Assembly (NCBI GenBank): GCA_941918925.1
Contig: OW799236.1
Location: forward strand, 79,920,713 to 79,984,712
Length of the DNA stretch: 64,000 nucleotides
Direction of reading: 5' to 3'
Origin: Phyto melanocephala
Lineage: Eukaryota > Arthropoda > Insecta > Diptera > Rhinophoridae
In this document: positions 25,671 to 37,800 of the stretch, one piece after another
Layout of the letters: each line of letters starts with the position of its first letter
Numbering within the stretch: the stretch's first letter is position 1
Notes under the pieces: model-generated
The model's input: only the letters and a program-made list of their open reading frames with translations
Told to the model about the DNA's origin: nothing
Database searches by the model: none
Made by a program: the position numbers and the translations under genes

Positions 25671-26700
25671 CGGCATCATGTTAAAGGAAATGTGTGAGCC
25701 ACCAGTGACGCACATGGCAGTCAACGTTTCAGAACGGGTACACCGATTTTGTTAATTTTTCATTTGAATGTTTGTCATAACCGAACTTAGGTTTTTATGC
25801 GAAGAAATATTTACCACACCCATTTTTACGCCCACTGTTTTTCATTAATCTAAAAATGGAGAACTGTTGAACCGATTTATTTATTTTTTTTAAGTATTTG
25901 TAATTCATATTGGTATAGGCTCTTGCAATGTTAAGCCTAAAATTAGCTATAAAATAATACTGGGCGTAACACCTTCTATAAAAATAAAATACATTTTATG
26001 AATTATCTAGAAAACGTTCACCTCCATAATCTTTAAACTTTGTGTGCTTTTATTTCATCTCATTTTCTTTATTACAGACAAATATCGATACGATCGCAGC
26101 AGGGGAACTGATATCCCTAATACGAAAAATTCTCATTTTATAATATATTTTAGCAGCTTTAAATGTTTAATTATTGTAACCCTGATATTACATATTAATA
26201 AAAAAAGTTTATATCTTATTAACCAACTTCGACAGCATGGAAAGAGCTGGCATGGAACCTCCTACACACAGAAAATATGTTTACTGGCATATCTGCAGAA
26301 CCAAAATTGTTACAGGCTTAAGATTTTTTTTTAATTTGCTGCAATATCAGTTTACTTTTTTTGGCGAAAAATCTATATGATCGGACCAGAGCTCAATATA
26401 TTAGGTGTCGTATCTGGAAAACTACTACAACACTTCTTTTGTTAAGTCTTCAGGAATCGAGTTCTTAAGAATCGGAGTAGAAGTAATGATAGTCTCTTAC
26501 TCAAAAAATATCTCCTATTGAAAACAATGCAAAAAATTGTGTTGGGGGCCAGTAAAACGGTCCGGATTCTGCTAGTGTAAAACATTAAAAATTTTTAAAC
26601 TAATTTGAAACTACAACAAAAAATACTTAACTGGAATATATGCAATATATTTAAATAATGATTGCAAGAAAAATAATCGTTTATGGAAATAAAGGATTAT

Positions 26701-27144
26701 CCATTTAGTGGTTTTAAAATCGCTGCACTGGCAAGGGGTGAAGCTGTTTATTATTTGTCATTTGATGTTACATTTATTAAGTGACAAATTTGACATTCAC
26801 GAATATGAATCGTTAAACATCCGAAACACTATAAAAGCAGTGGTTCGAATATTGTTTAAAGCGCAATTTTCGAAAAAAAAAAAATAACGAACAATGACAT
26901 CTTCAGACGATTGTATGCACTATTTCCCCTAAACTTCATCTCAAAATAAAACTTTGTTTGAAAAGTCACTTATGAAAGCTTGTTGCTCTTGCCATGTTTA
27001 AACTACCACTAATATAGTAAATCTTATGATGTTTAAGCTTTCTTTAATTGTCAAATGATCTATATTCGTAACTGACTCTTAAAAAAACATACATTTGTCA
27101 GCTAATAGCATAGCCAGAGCGACGGCTGTGAAACCACTAATTGG
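26701..27144. mobile_element. Putative 444-bp MITE with imperfect inverted ends
   Basis: CCATTTAGTGGTTTTAAAAT at the left resembles the reverse complement of the right end (CCAATTAGTGGTTTCACAGC), and both continue into CGCTGCACTGGC / CGCTCTGGCT. A clean target duplication was not found. TAGTGG ends would suit the hAT class, but this is uncertain. Confidence 0.4.
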
Positions 27145-27439
27145 ACAACACTTTAGTATATAAAGGTGAACCGTTTTACTCAAAACATTATTAAGTGATA
27201 TACTGTATGAATTTTCAGTGTAAAAGTAATTTTTAAATAATTTCTTATTTTATCAATTGTAGTAAGTGTTGGTTTCTTCCCAGTGTTTTTTATTTGAGTT
27301 TAAAAAAAGTACGTGACATGCGACAAAACGAAAAGGACCCAGTAAGTTTTGTTATTTTAGCATGAATAGTGTAACAATTAAGCAGATCATTGTATTTTAT
27401 TTTAGTGAGAAATGTGTTTTGTAAATTACGTCCATTTTA

Positions 27440-27760
27440 TGGTTGTCATAATTTTTTGCTCAATGGGAACGTCAACAAACAAAATTGCCTAAAAAATGCA
27501 CAGTTCGACTTCATTAGACAGTACTTCTTCAAGAACGATAAATATAGCAATGTTACAGTCAAAGAAAGGTGCAATAATTTCCGAGTATTTTTGACTAAAG
27601 TGGAGAAATTAAATTTGTATTAAATATGGTTTCGACAAGATGGTGCAACATGTTTCACGATACGCGACACGATGAATATTTTGTAACGCATGTTTGGTGA
27701 ACGTTTTTGAGCAGTCTATTAACTATAAAGATCATGCGATTTTAAAATGCACACGATATT
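27440..27760 (+). pseudogene. Mariner remnant
   Basis: LNGNVNKQNC (first catalytic region) at 27459-27489 and WFRQDGATCF (second) near 27630-27660, separated by a damaged spacer, then RMFGERF and RSCDF, echoing the third-aspartate region. Multiple stops. No intact ends were found. Confidence 0.6.
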
Positions 27761-29155
27761 TATTCAGCAATCCTTACAATGCTCTGATTTGCTTTTTCTA
27801 AAAAAATAAAATCAAGCTCACATTTATTCCAGTCGAACTTCGTTTGGCCACTTTTACCCCAAGAGAATCTGTTAAAAAAATTTCATACTATGACCAGATA
27901 CTAGTCACTAGATCTACTAAAGCAGAAAATTAATAATTATTTTCGTATAAACTTCTAGAAAAACAACAAAAATAAATTTGTTTTGCAGCCTAAAAAATTC
28001 TTTAAAGTCAAGTCATCATATTTTAATTTAAGTCCTTTTTAAAAATGTTTTTATTTCCCTTTGGAAAACTTACTTTTTTATACAGTTTTTAAAAACATTT
28101 GTTTAATGTTTCATTTTAAAACTTTATCACCTTTTTGCGAAAAGCTAAAGTAATAAAAAAAACCAAAGAATAGTCGATAAATTTTCAATAACTTAAAGTG
28201 CTTACATACATGTATTCAGTAAAATTTTCTTGAATTTTTTCATCTTCATAAAAAGCATATAAAATTTTAATTGCATCAAAATGTGCTAAACATTATTTCC
28301 GTAAATAAAGATTAACGATTTAGTGTAAAAAATATTGATATTTGAAGTGAAAAAGTAAAGATAAAACGAAGATACAAGTAGTGAAAATGTTATTTTAGAT
28401 ACTTAAAGTAGATGGTATTTAAAACGTGTTTTTAATAAGAATAATGCTACTTCCATTAAAAAAAGATTTCAAATAAATAAAAATGTTACATTAAACTGTG
28501 TGGAATTTTGTATGCAACTGTTAATGGAAAAATTTCGAATATGATTCTTGTAAAAATTGATTTGTATTTTTGCTACACAGTAAAAAGTTGTGGTTTTTAT
28601 TTGAGACTACTTAAGAATTAAATTTAAAATTAATTCCGAGATAGTTTATATGTTAAACCAAAAAAAAGAAAAATTTGTTTTTTTAATGACTAATTGGAAT
28701 AGAAATAAAACCAAAAATTGAATTGAGTCTTTTTATTAAAAAAGAAATAATTCCTAGTTTCTTACATGTAATGCCGAAACAGGTATTAAAAATTTTTCTC
28801 ATTTAATTTTATTAATATTAAAATTTGTGATGCATAAAGTGAGGAGTTCACTCCAAATGGAATATTAATTTCAAGTAAGAATTGTCCAGAAGCCTTTTTA
28901 ACTCAGCCATTTAAGTCTAACATAATTTTACTTGTTACATCATATTTGTCTATTAAACTTTATTTATTAACAAACTAAATTTAGAAATAGATGGTACAGA
29001 GCTGCATTTCAAGGATCGTAACGATATCGTAGAGTTTTTTGGTAGAGTTTTGCTTAGACGGAGAAACATCAACCAATCGGTAAGTATATGTGAAACGAAC
29101 ATGTTTAATAGTTCAATCCAAATACATACTATTTATTAATCAACAACGAAAAAAA
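27760..29155. other. AT-rich stretch, nothing recognised
   Basis: No open frame with protein-like composition, no inverted ends and no repeat shared with the rest of the window. Confidence 0.5.
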
Positions 29156-29159
29156 AAAA

Positions 29160-29215
29160 CAAGAGTGCTGTATTCGGCCGTGCCGAATCTGATAATACCC
29201 TTCACAGGTGCTTGG
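29160..29215 (+). repeat. End fragment of family P/R repeat
   Basis: AACAAGAGTGCTGTATTCGG then CCGTGCCGAATCTGATAATA CCCTTCAC: the hairpin end of family P. The hAT remnant (29400-29885) and an R-type end (30180-30412) follow, so this may be one heavily altered composite. Confidence 0.6.
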
Positions 29216-29399
29216 TATAATTCCACATCGTAGCCCAACCTTTATTTCATGTTATACGTGGAGAAGTGGAATAAAACTGGTTAAGTCTAATGCATAATGT
29301 TTAATGCTTTTTGGCAGAAGTTAAGGGATGTTAAATAAATTTACAACATCTTTTGAAAAACGTGTGTTTTTTCAAAAACTATTTTAAATTCTTTTTTTG

Positions 29400-29885
29400 T
29401 TCAAGACACATTATTAAATTATTAAATTTTGATCTGAACTTCTTTTTAAATCTATGTCCTGTTTTTGTAGCATTACACTAAGCTGTTGTATGAGAGTAAG
29501 TATATCATTTAGAACATAAATATAATCCACACAAAAATTCGTATGTGCTTAATGAGTTTCTTAGTTATAAAGCTTTTGATGATGTATCCCTGTCTTTCCA
29601 CTTGAATATATTTATCAGAGCCTCTACAATATTTTTTATATTCACTTTAAATTGTTAAATGGAATGATCAACCCATCTCGTTTTACACAATGGTACCAAT
29701 TTGGCTCCTAAAAACTTTGCCAAAACCTCATTTCGCTTTGAATGATGACTTTTGAAAAATCTTGTCGTTTCTTTAACAAACGATACAACTTTTTGTATAA
29801 TTGATACCTTGTTGCTTTTAGAAATCGATTTGTTAAATTTGTGAGAAGAGCACAAAAAACAAATGTCGAAACATTTTTTTATCAA
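29400..29885 (-). pseudogene. hAT transposase remnant (dimerisation-domain side)
   Basis: The - strand has SIIQKVVSFVKETTRFFKSH, FLGAKLVPLCKTRWVDHSI, then after a stop KNIVEALINIFKWKDRDTSS and, in another frame, VLNDILTLIQQLSVMLQKQD. CKTRW followed by a helical region with LS-x-LQ-x3-D matches hAT-type transposases of the ZMYM/P52rIPK-like group. Stops and a frameshift make it a pseudogene. Confidence 0.65.
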
Positions 29886-30179
29886 ATATGTAAATAAATA
29901 ATTTTATATTTTAACCATTTTTGTAAATATCCCTTTCCCCCCTGGATTTGCGATTGGCCAAAAGTTCATTTACTTAATGTCTAGTCCGCTAGTTGCCAGA
30001 TGATATTAAAATAAATCGGCTAATTATCAAAATAAAATTATGTTATTTTAAAAGTAGAAGGTGCCATACCCACACAAAGATAATATTATTTTCATACTAC
30101 TTCCGGCTACCAAATTATTCAGTTTCCGTAAAAATACAACATTGTAGTAAAAAAACGTCCGTAGTAGCATTTAATATCG

Positions 30180-30412
30180 CTTAAGGTTCAATTGTAAGAA
30201 TATATTTAAAAGACAATAAATTAATAGCAAATCGATTTACCTAAAGAAAGTTATAATACATATTTTAGTATAAAAAGATTATTCCATAGCGATTACTGTT
30301 AATAACAAGATAATAAATTTTGTGTTATAAAAGTACACAAAATTGTTGTAAAAAAAAAAATTGTGGGTATCAAAAATTTGACACAGCTGAATGTAGTACT
30401 CCTAAAATTATT
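30180..30412 (+). repeat. Right-end fragment of family R
   Basis: Matches 13390-13541 of R1 (AAAGAAAGTTATAATACATA, then TATTCCATAGCGATTA, then TTTGACACAGCTGAATGTAG) with many substitutions, consistent with an older copy. Confidence 0.55.
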
Positions 30413-31452
30413 TTGTTTTAAAATTAAAATAAGCTCAAAACCTTATTTCACCAAAAATCCATATTTTAGTTTTGTTAACTTTTCATCGCAGAACTATAAA
30501 GTTAAACAAATATATCTTTGTATTTAAACTTATTCTTTATATAAAAATTAAGGGTGCCCCGGTGGACTAGTCAGTAACTAGCAAAAAATGTGAATCTAGA
30601 GCTAAACAGTATTTCGAATTCAATGTTAATAAAAAAGTATATAATTGATATATCATTGTACAAAATATCAGCGATTTCTGTTGACGATTTTATTTGCGAC
30701 GTATACATATTCGTGCAAATGTTGTCGTTTAAAATACAGTAATTAATAAAAATGTTTTCTGTAATTGCCATTAAAACATAAAAAACATTTTAGTAGAATA
30801 ATGCATTTTTGTAAAATACCTGAAGGAATTCCCTCACGTTCTGGAAACAAATTTGTTTTAAAATGAATCATTCATGGAGAGTTTTACTAACTTTTAATTG
30901 TTTATTTTATTTACATTTCTGTGCATGTGTGTAAGTGTAGCTATAAAATAATTTTATTTAATCTGAAACACCATAAAGTTCAATAAAGCTATATAAATTA
31001 ACCCATTGTGGTGAAAGTTTCTTCTTTTCTTTATTAGAACATGTCACACCACTTCTTGTAAAGGGAGTCAACTCAAAATTTAAACATTTTTAATATTGGT
31101 ATAATTGTTTTTTTTTTTTTTTTAATTTAAAGAGAAATTTCTTATGTGGGTAGATATTTCCACTTTAAATAGTTTTCTTGCAAAAAGTAAATATTTTAAA
31201 GTTTTAAGTTGATCCAATCGGTAAGATATGTCAAAAACACTATAATAAATTTATTAACTACAAGAAGACAAAAGTCCTTTATTTCAAAATTTTTTTTATT
31301 AAATTGTGTATTTAGGCCGTTTATTTTAAAATTGTTGTAATTATTTGCCTTTTTAGATTAATTACTTAAGGTCTTCTATTTTAAAGTGAATAAAATACGA
31401 TTGTTTCCTTAATATAAATTTATTCTTTTAATTTAAGAAAAAAACTGTGTTA

Positions 31453-31606
31453 GAGAGCTCTCATACACACAAATTAAAGCTTGAAACTCTTGAGTTTCTA
31501 AGAGAGGGAGGAAGAGAGAATAGGATGGTAATATAGTCTCTACCTCTTAAACCTACTAATCCAAAAGTTTGCAAACCTTAATTTGTGGTTGTGTGAGATG
31601 TCTCAT
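31453..31606. repeat. Imperfect inverted repeat
   Basis: CTCATACACACAAATTAAAG (about 31460) pairs with the reverse of CTTAATTTGTGGTTGTGTGAG (about 31578) with several mismatches. The core is purine-rich (GAGAGGGAGGAAGAGAGAAT). Confidence 0.4.
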
Positions 31607-31749
31607 GTAGTGAGAAATATATAAAAGGTTTTAAACATTTCTGTAAATTTTTGCCATTTCATGATGATAATGTTTCGATATTGAGAGCAAACGACTTTAA
31701 TTAAAAATTTGCATGTGCTTCTATCCTCTTCTTTCCTTAATGCACTGCT

Positions 31750-33900
31750 CCACGTGATTCGTTACTTAGATAGTTATTTTACGGTTGATATCCACCCAGT
31801 ACCACGATACCACATCGCAGAGTGCACTGTGAACTATGTGCTACAGTTGTTTTAACAAAAGTATTCTCTGTTCTAAACTCGCGACTAATCCATCCAAGCT
31901 TTTTTCGTTTGATGTCTTGATCAATCGGAAATTGATGTTTCAGACGCAAAACTTCGATATTACTAATGCTTTCTAACAAAAAGCATCAGATTATAATGCG
32001 TGGCCTATGTTTTCCTATGTTTCAAATCCGTAAGCAAGAATTGTCTTACGCAGGTATTTTAAGTTACACTATGCAACAAATGGAAAAAAAAATTTTCCCA
32101 AAACAACCACTATTTATATATAACTACAAAAATCATCATAATTTCGAATTCTATGGTAAGGGTTTTTTTTTTAAATTTTATAAAATTTTAGATTTTTAAA
32201 GAGGCTGCTCATACATCTTGTCGTAACTTTGGAAATACTTACTCGATTTTGTTTAACAATCCGTCTGAAAACTTTAAATTACGCCACTTGAATAGAAAGA
32301 AGATTTTTTAAAAAAGCAGAAATAAAATAAGCGGACAGGTGTCTGGTACTTTTTTTAAATCGATAGGCTGAGAGACAAAAACCGAAAAAAACTTTATCTT
32401 TGGTACTCATCTCATCTAATCTAACTTCCAACTTCTAGACTAATTAACGTCCGAAAATAATTTGAAATTAATTTTGCATATAAAAAAATAAAAAAATCAC
32501 AAAATTTTTTGCTTTGCACTAACTTGTGATAAAATAAATCAAAACTAGGTACTTTCAGTTTATCAGGAATAAAACACGAATTTAACCATGGATTTTTATG
32601 TAATAAAATTTATTTTATTTCTTATAAATGCAGTTTTAAGATTAAGTACCAAAACTGGTAATTATTTGTTGCGTTCTATTTTTTATAAATTTTTTTAATT
32701 TTAAAAATTTTATAATTTTGCAAAAAAAAAATTTTTCCGACTTGTTCCTCGATAACTCCAAAACTGATGGCTAGATCAGAAAATGATATAAAGAAAACAT
32801 AAAACTTCCGTAATTTAAAGTTTTCAGACGGATTGCTAAAAAGAATCGAGTAAGTCGTTCCAAAGTTACGAGAAGATGTTTGGAGCAGCCTCTTCACTAA
32901 AATCTCAATTTTAAAAAAAAAGTTTTTTTAAAAAAACATTACCATAGAATTTGAAATTATGATGATTTTTGTAGTAACGTGACTATAGCGGATCAAAAAA
33001 AAATATAGTGGTTATTCTGGGAATTTTTGTTTGTTGCATAGTGTTATTAATTTCAGATCACTGTACAAGTCATTGGACATCTTTTTAATAGAGTACCTGG
33101 TACTACGAGCGTTGTCTATTCAATTTGTAATATATTCATCCACACCTCTATCTTTGGAAATGGTACATCTTAAATAACAATGTTAGTATTAATTCTTATA
33201 ATCCTTGTTCACCTTGTTTTGATTCGTAGTACTAGCTCCAACGCATTTCGCTAAAGTGCTTGTAATTTCTCCTGTATGTGTTCGAAACTATGGGTAATTA
33301 GGCATTGGACATCATCATAATCGAGGATATTTAGTTCAGCAAATGGAGTTTAAGTAATATCATTTGGAGCTTCTGCGTTTGCCTTATCCAGTACCAAAAG
33401 GAAAAGCAGCGAAAAAATAACACATGCTTATCGAACTCCGAAAACGATTCGGAATACAAATGATGCTGCTTATCCAGTTTTTAAGGATGACATTTTTAAA
33501 CGAATTTGTGTGTTGTAAAGTTCTTTTTTTAAATATTCCTGCAGGAATATTATCAGTTATTGCAGTTTTACCGCTTTTTATTCGTGTTATAGTATTTGTT
33601 ATCTCTTTTATGGAAGGTGGCTTATCAAAAAAAACGTTGCTGAATTTGGTGTTGGAATATAATCTTAATCGTTTCCAAGTTCATTTGTTTTGATACTTGT
33701 TCCGAAAAGTTGTTTCCAACTAGTGAGATGTTGTTCGGTGCCTATGAAAATGTTTCCTTGTAAGTTAAAAAGAGGCGTCAATGTCCTAAACCTATTAAAG
33801 GTGACCGTTGAGATGCATTTATATGTTTCCCGAAGGTTGATCTGTTAAATGCTTTTTCAGCTGCTTTCAAATTTCAATTGTCTTTTATAATTGTTCAAGG
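31750..33900 (-). pseudogene. RTE-like LINE, decayed and split by an inverted-repeat element
   Basis: On the - strand, 33660-33560 reads PPSIKEITNTITRIKSGKTA then ITDNIPAGIF (reverse-transcriptase start). After a deletion come LDYADDVQCLITHSFEHIQE and KLQAL (catalytic YADD, about 33330-33260), then RGVDEYITN and IDNARSTRYSIKKMSNDLYS. The 32066-33043 element interrupts here. On its far side the LINE resumes with LAYGFET and 31979-31779, LESISNIEVLRLKHQ and PIDQDIKRKKLGWIS. The motif order (YADD, GxDE, YGxET, PID-x2-IK-x2-K-x-GWI) is that of RTE-type proteins. Stops and frameshifts are frequent. Confidence 0.7.
32066..33043. mobile_element. 978-bp element with about 220-bp inverted arms, TTA target duplication
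   Basis: CACTATGCAACAAA at 32066 mirrors TTTGTTGCATAGTG ending 33043. The arms extend to about 32283 and from 32809, with scattered differences (an ACTTTAAATTACG / GTAATTTAAAGT pair closes them). Both flanks carry TTA, a 3-bp duplication. It lies inside the LINE pseudogene. Long arms plus a 3-bp TTA duplication would suit a PIF/Harbinger MITE; a CACTA-like terminus is also possible. No transposase is encoded. Confidence 0.8.
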
Positions 33901-34645
33901 ATTGTTTAATTTAATTTTTTATATACATTTTTTATTTGGTTTTTTTTTTAATACAAAGAGACAGTGATCTATTTTTTTTAATCTAATAATTTTTTATAAA
34001 TTATTAACTTATTAAACAACTATCGTGAATATATCAGTATGTTTCGAAATTTTGTGTTTAGCTTTGTCGAGTCTTAACGATTTTGGAAAAGTGCTTAAAA
34101 AATATTTTTTATTAAGACAATATACGGTTGCACATGTGCGCAATCTTAATAACAAAATTTTTGTAATTTGGACTGTGAATTAATGACTCATCTATCATAT
34201 TTTCTGGACTTATTTCCATACCAAAAAAAAAAATACTGAAGCGAGATTTAGTTTCAACGATAAGATTAGTCAACGAATGAAAGTTTAAGAAACCATTGAT
34301 AAATTAAAAAAATATTTTCCGTTATTAAAATGAGTGATTAATTTTAACTCCCCGTTAGTCTTTAAAAAAAATGTAAATCCCCCTTATTACAAATCTGTAT
34401 CAACCTAAATGGGTTAAGAATTCCGCATTAATGCATTGAATATTTTGCAAACAAAAGCTGCAGCAACAACAGCAACAACAAAGAAGTTTAGTAACATATT
34501 AATATAAAAATAAAATGCTCCAAAATAAGATCAAAATGAGAGAAATACTAAATACAGGCAGCACAAACTGAACTACATAAACAGAAAAAACTAGTTTAAC
34601 GTCATATAAAAACAAAACAAACAATTATAAATTGTTTAAAAAAAC

Positions 34646-34692
34646 GATATAAAAGCCAACAACATGTAATTGAACATAGACATTAGAGTTCA
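34646..34692 (+). promoter_or_regulatory. Putative TATA promoter of the lipase gene
   Basis: TATAAAAG lies at 34648-34655. A start around 34678-34692 (GTTCAATAG context) would sit at the usual 25-35 bp distance and give a 5' leader of about 150 bp before the ATG at 34839. The leader holds a short tandem repeat of TTGCAGCTAA at 34804-34823. A CAR-rich stretch (GCAGCAACAACAGCAACAAC) lies further upstream near 34458-34481. The TATA element is directly visible; the start site is inferred. Confidence 0.5.
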
Positions 34693-34838
34693 ATAGCCAG
34701 TCAAGTAAAGTGCAGTAAAACAAAATCAAAATATTTTCTGTAAAAACTAAAAGAACAGTGGACGGAATAACGAAATTACAACGACAAATTTGTTGACTCA
34801 CAATTGCAGCTAATTGCAGCTAAATTTTCAAATAAATC

Positions 34839-37800
34839 ATGAGATTTTTGATTACAGCATTATTAATTCTAAGTGTCACAAACAGTTTAAGTAAGTTTTG
34901 GAAATGGTGTATTTTAAAAACAAAGAAAGTGTAAATTCATTAAGTGTTTGAAAAAATTCCAAATTACAGACAGCTTATCTGCACAAACTAAAGAAGTAGA
35001 GTCTCTAGACTCTTATGAATATGATGAAGATTATTTAACTGCTGAATTAAATTCATCTGAAAAAGAAGTGGATATAACACAAGAACTGCAAGATGAAAAC
35101 GATGATGATGAGTATTGTGAATGGCTACAATGTGATAAAGATTTGCGACAAGAACGTGGTTTTCGACGATACATCGATGTACCATTTCTTAAAAAACTTG
35201 TAAGAAATTTAAGCCCATTTTCACGTCGACGATTGGAAATGCATTTCTATTTATTTAAGCGAGATTTTCCGGATTGTGGCAAAGAACTAATTATGGGAAA
35301 TGTTGAGTCATTTTTAGCATCCGGCTTAAATGCTTCGCAGCCAACAAGGTAAATTTAAAAATATTTAATATAATTGTGTACAAATATCAGGGAATTGTTT
35401 AATTTTTTTAATATGTGAGGTAAAAAAATCATAAAATAAATAGTTATTTAGAGGTCACGCTTATATGAACAAATATTTGCCAAATGCAAGCACAGCTTTA
35501 GTCTCAAAACGACACCAAAGGAATTTCTTTAATTTCAATTTTATTTTCACGCCTTGCAGATCTCACAAGACTTGGTTAGTTAGTAAATAAATATTTCCTT
35601 TGTGTTGGCGTATTGTACATTCAAATCGCCTAAATAGAAGTGAAAGAAAAATAAAATTTTTTATGGGCATGACACTCTCAATTTCCATAACACTGAAACT
35701 AAGTGCGCCTACAAAATTTCAAGCTGAATGGACAACAGAATATAAATGACATGTCTATTACTGAATTGTGTTAATTGATACAAAGAAAGCTTTTATATAT
35801 ATCCGTAAAAGTGGGCGTGTCATGTATGTTTATCATCCAATTCATTTCATATAGAAACAAAGAGTCTCATAATAATTTAAAACCTTTGACAATAACAGAA
35901 ATTTATATAAATAAAATATACACCATTTGTGAGGGGTAGAGAGGTTAAAGTGGGCGCTTCAAAGCAATTTGCGATAAATAACTAATTAAATATATATATC
36001 TATATACAAGATGTTTGTCGATAACGAAAATATCTATACTAATGTAATAAAGAGGAAATGTGTGTTTGTATTGTATGAGTTTTCTTCGAAACTACTTATT
36101 AAATTTCTAAAATTTATCAAAAAAATTCACTAATGCGCTAGGTCTACCTTCAGAATGGAAATAGGCAATACTTTTTTTTTAAATTTTAAGTGCGTGGCAC
36201 CGCCCATACAAATTGAACACGTTTTATGACATATTTTAAGAACTTATTAACTTTGTACGAGTTACTTTGATAACAATTTTCTTATTCAAAAAAATGGATA
36301 GGATCGGAGCAGGGAGCATGGTATGCCCCATACAAAAAATAGATTTAATGTTATATAAATAAAACTATAAACTAAATTTTGTTAAATCTTTGTACGAGCA
36401 ATTTTGACAAAATTTTCCCTATTAGAACTAAAAAATGGTTACGAAGTACAGGTAGTGATACCCCCCAAGAATAAAGTTCTTTAAATCACAAAAACATAAT
36501 ATCTTACGAATGGTGATAACAATAGTGTTTAAATTTGGTTAAAAATATTTAAAATAAATAAATGAAATCTATGTCACATAGTATAAAAACTATTAAAACG
36601 AAGAATGCACATAAATACACACTACTCTATATACATATATCGGGTGTCCTAAATAAATAAACACAGATATTTAAAAAAAAATCGTGAAACTTTATTATAT
36701 CGTAAAGTAGACAGAATTAGGTTATGTATGGAACAATATATCGTGCAGATGGCCACCGCGGCTTTGCTGGCACACACCCGATCTTTTAATGAAATTTTTA
36801 ATGACCTTTTTGCATAAATGCTGTGGTATTTCATTAATGCAGCGTCCAATTTCCTCTTTTAAGGCTTGAGTCGTCGTCGGCTTATTCGCGTAAACCATCG
36901 ACTTCAAAAAACCCCAAAGAAAAAAATCTAAAGGTGTTAAATCACACGATCTAGGCGGACAATTCTGGTCTCCAAAACGCGAAATACCACGACCGGGAAA
37001 TGACTGATGCAGCAATTGAATTTTTTCTCTGGCTGTATGACATGTGGCGCCATCCTGTTGAAACCACATGCCCTCCACATTAATTTCTTCAATTCAAGGC
37101 AAGAAAAAGCTGGTTATCATTTCACGATACTGAACACCATTGACTGTTTGCGCTTGACCTGCCTCAGTTTCATAAAAAAAGGTCCAATGATTCCTCTAGC
37201 CTAAAACCACACCACACAGTGACACGTTGAGGATGCATTTGCTTCTCGTGAATCACTCGAGGATTTTCCTAACCCCAAATGTGACAATTGACGAAGCCAT
37301 CAAGATGGACATGGACCTCGTCACTGAAGATGATTTTATCGGCAAAATCAGCATTTTCATTGGTAAAACAATTTCACAATGAGAATGCGTTGTTCATTCG
37401 TGTAGCGCTCCATTTTTACTAACCTAGTACCTTCTACTAGCAAACAATAACAATTGTTCAAATGTCAAGCAATGACACTTCGAATGGCACCAAATTTAAA
37501 AATTGCGTTCTAGTTGGGACACCCGTTATATTTGAGCATGCATTATATGTATATCTATAAAAAACAATTACATACAAATATAAAAAAAACAATAAAAATT
37601 TCCTGTTGAGTGTAGCGAAGCGTACCGGGTAAGCTAGTGTACAATCGTAGAAAAAACCCTTATACGGAAAGTGGATCCGCTAAAAAAGCCATATTATGAA
37701 ATTTCGTCTCGTGAATATCTCTGTTGGCTTTATGAAGTTCTAAATGGTCTAAAGGGAACAATTTTCGTGGTTTATTTTTATATATTACCCTTTTCGTAAT

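Noticed and set aside
32676..32897. 73-codon open frame on the - strand
   Set aside because: Lies across the inverted-repeat element at 32066-33043 and has no protein motif.
34988..35185. 65-codon open frame on the - strand
   Set aside because: Antisense shadow of lipase exon 2; the His-rich translation is the complement of the acidic region.
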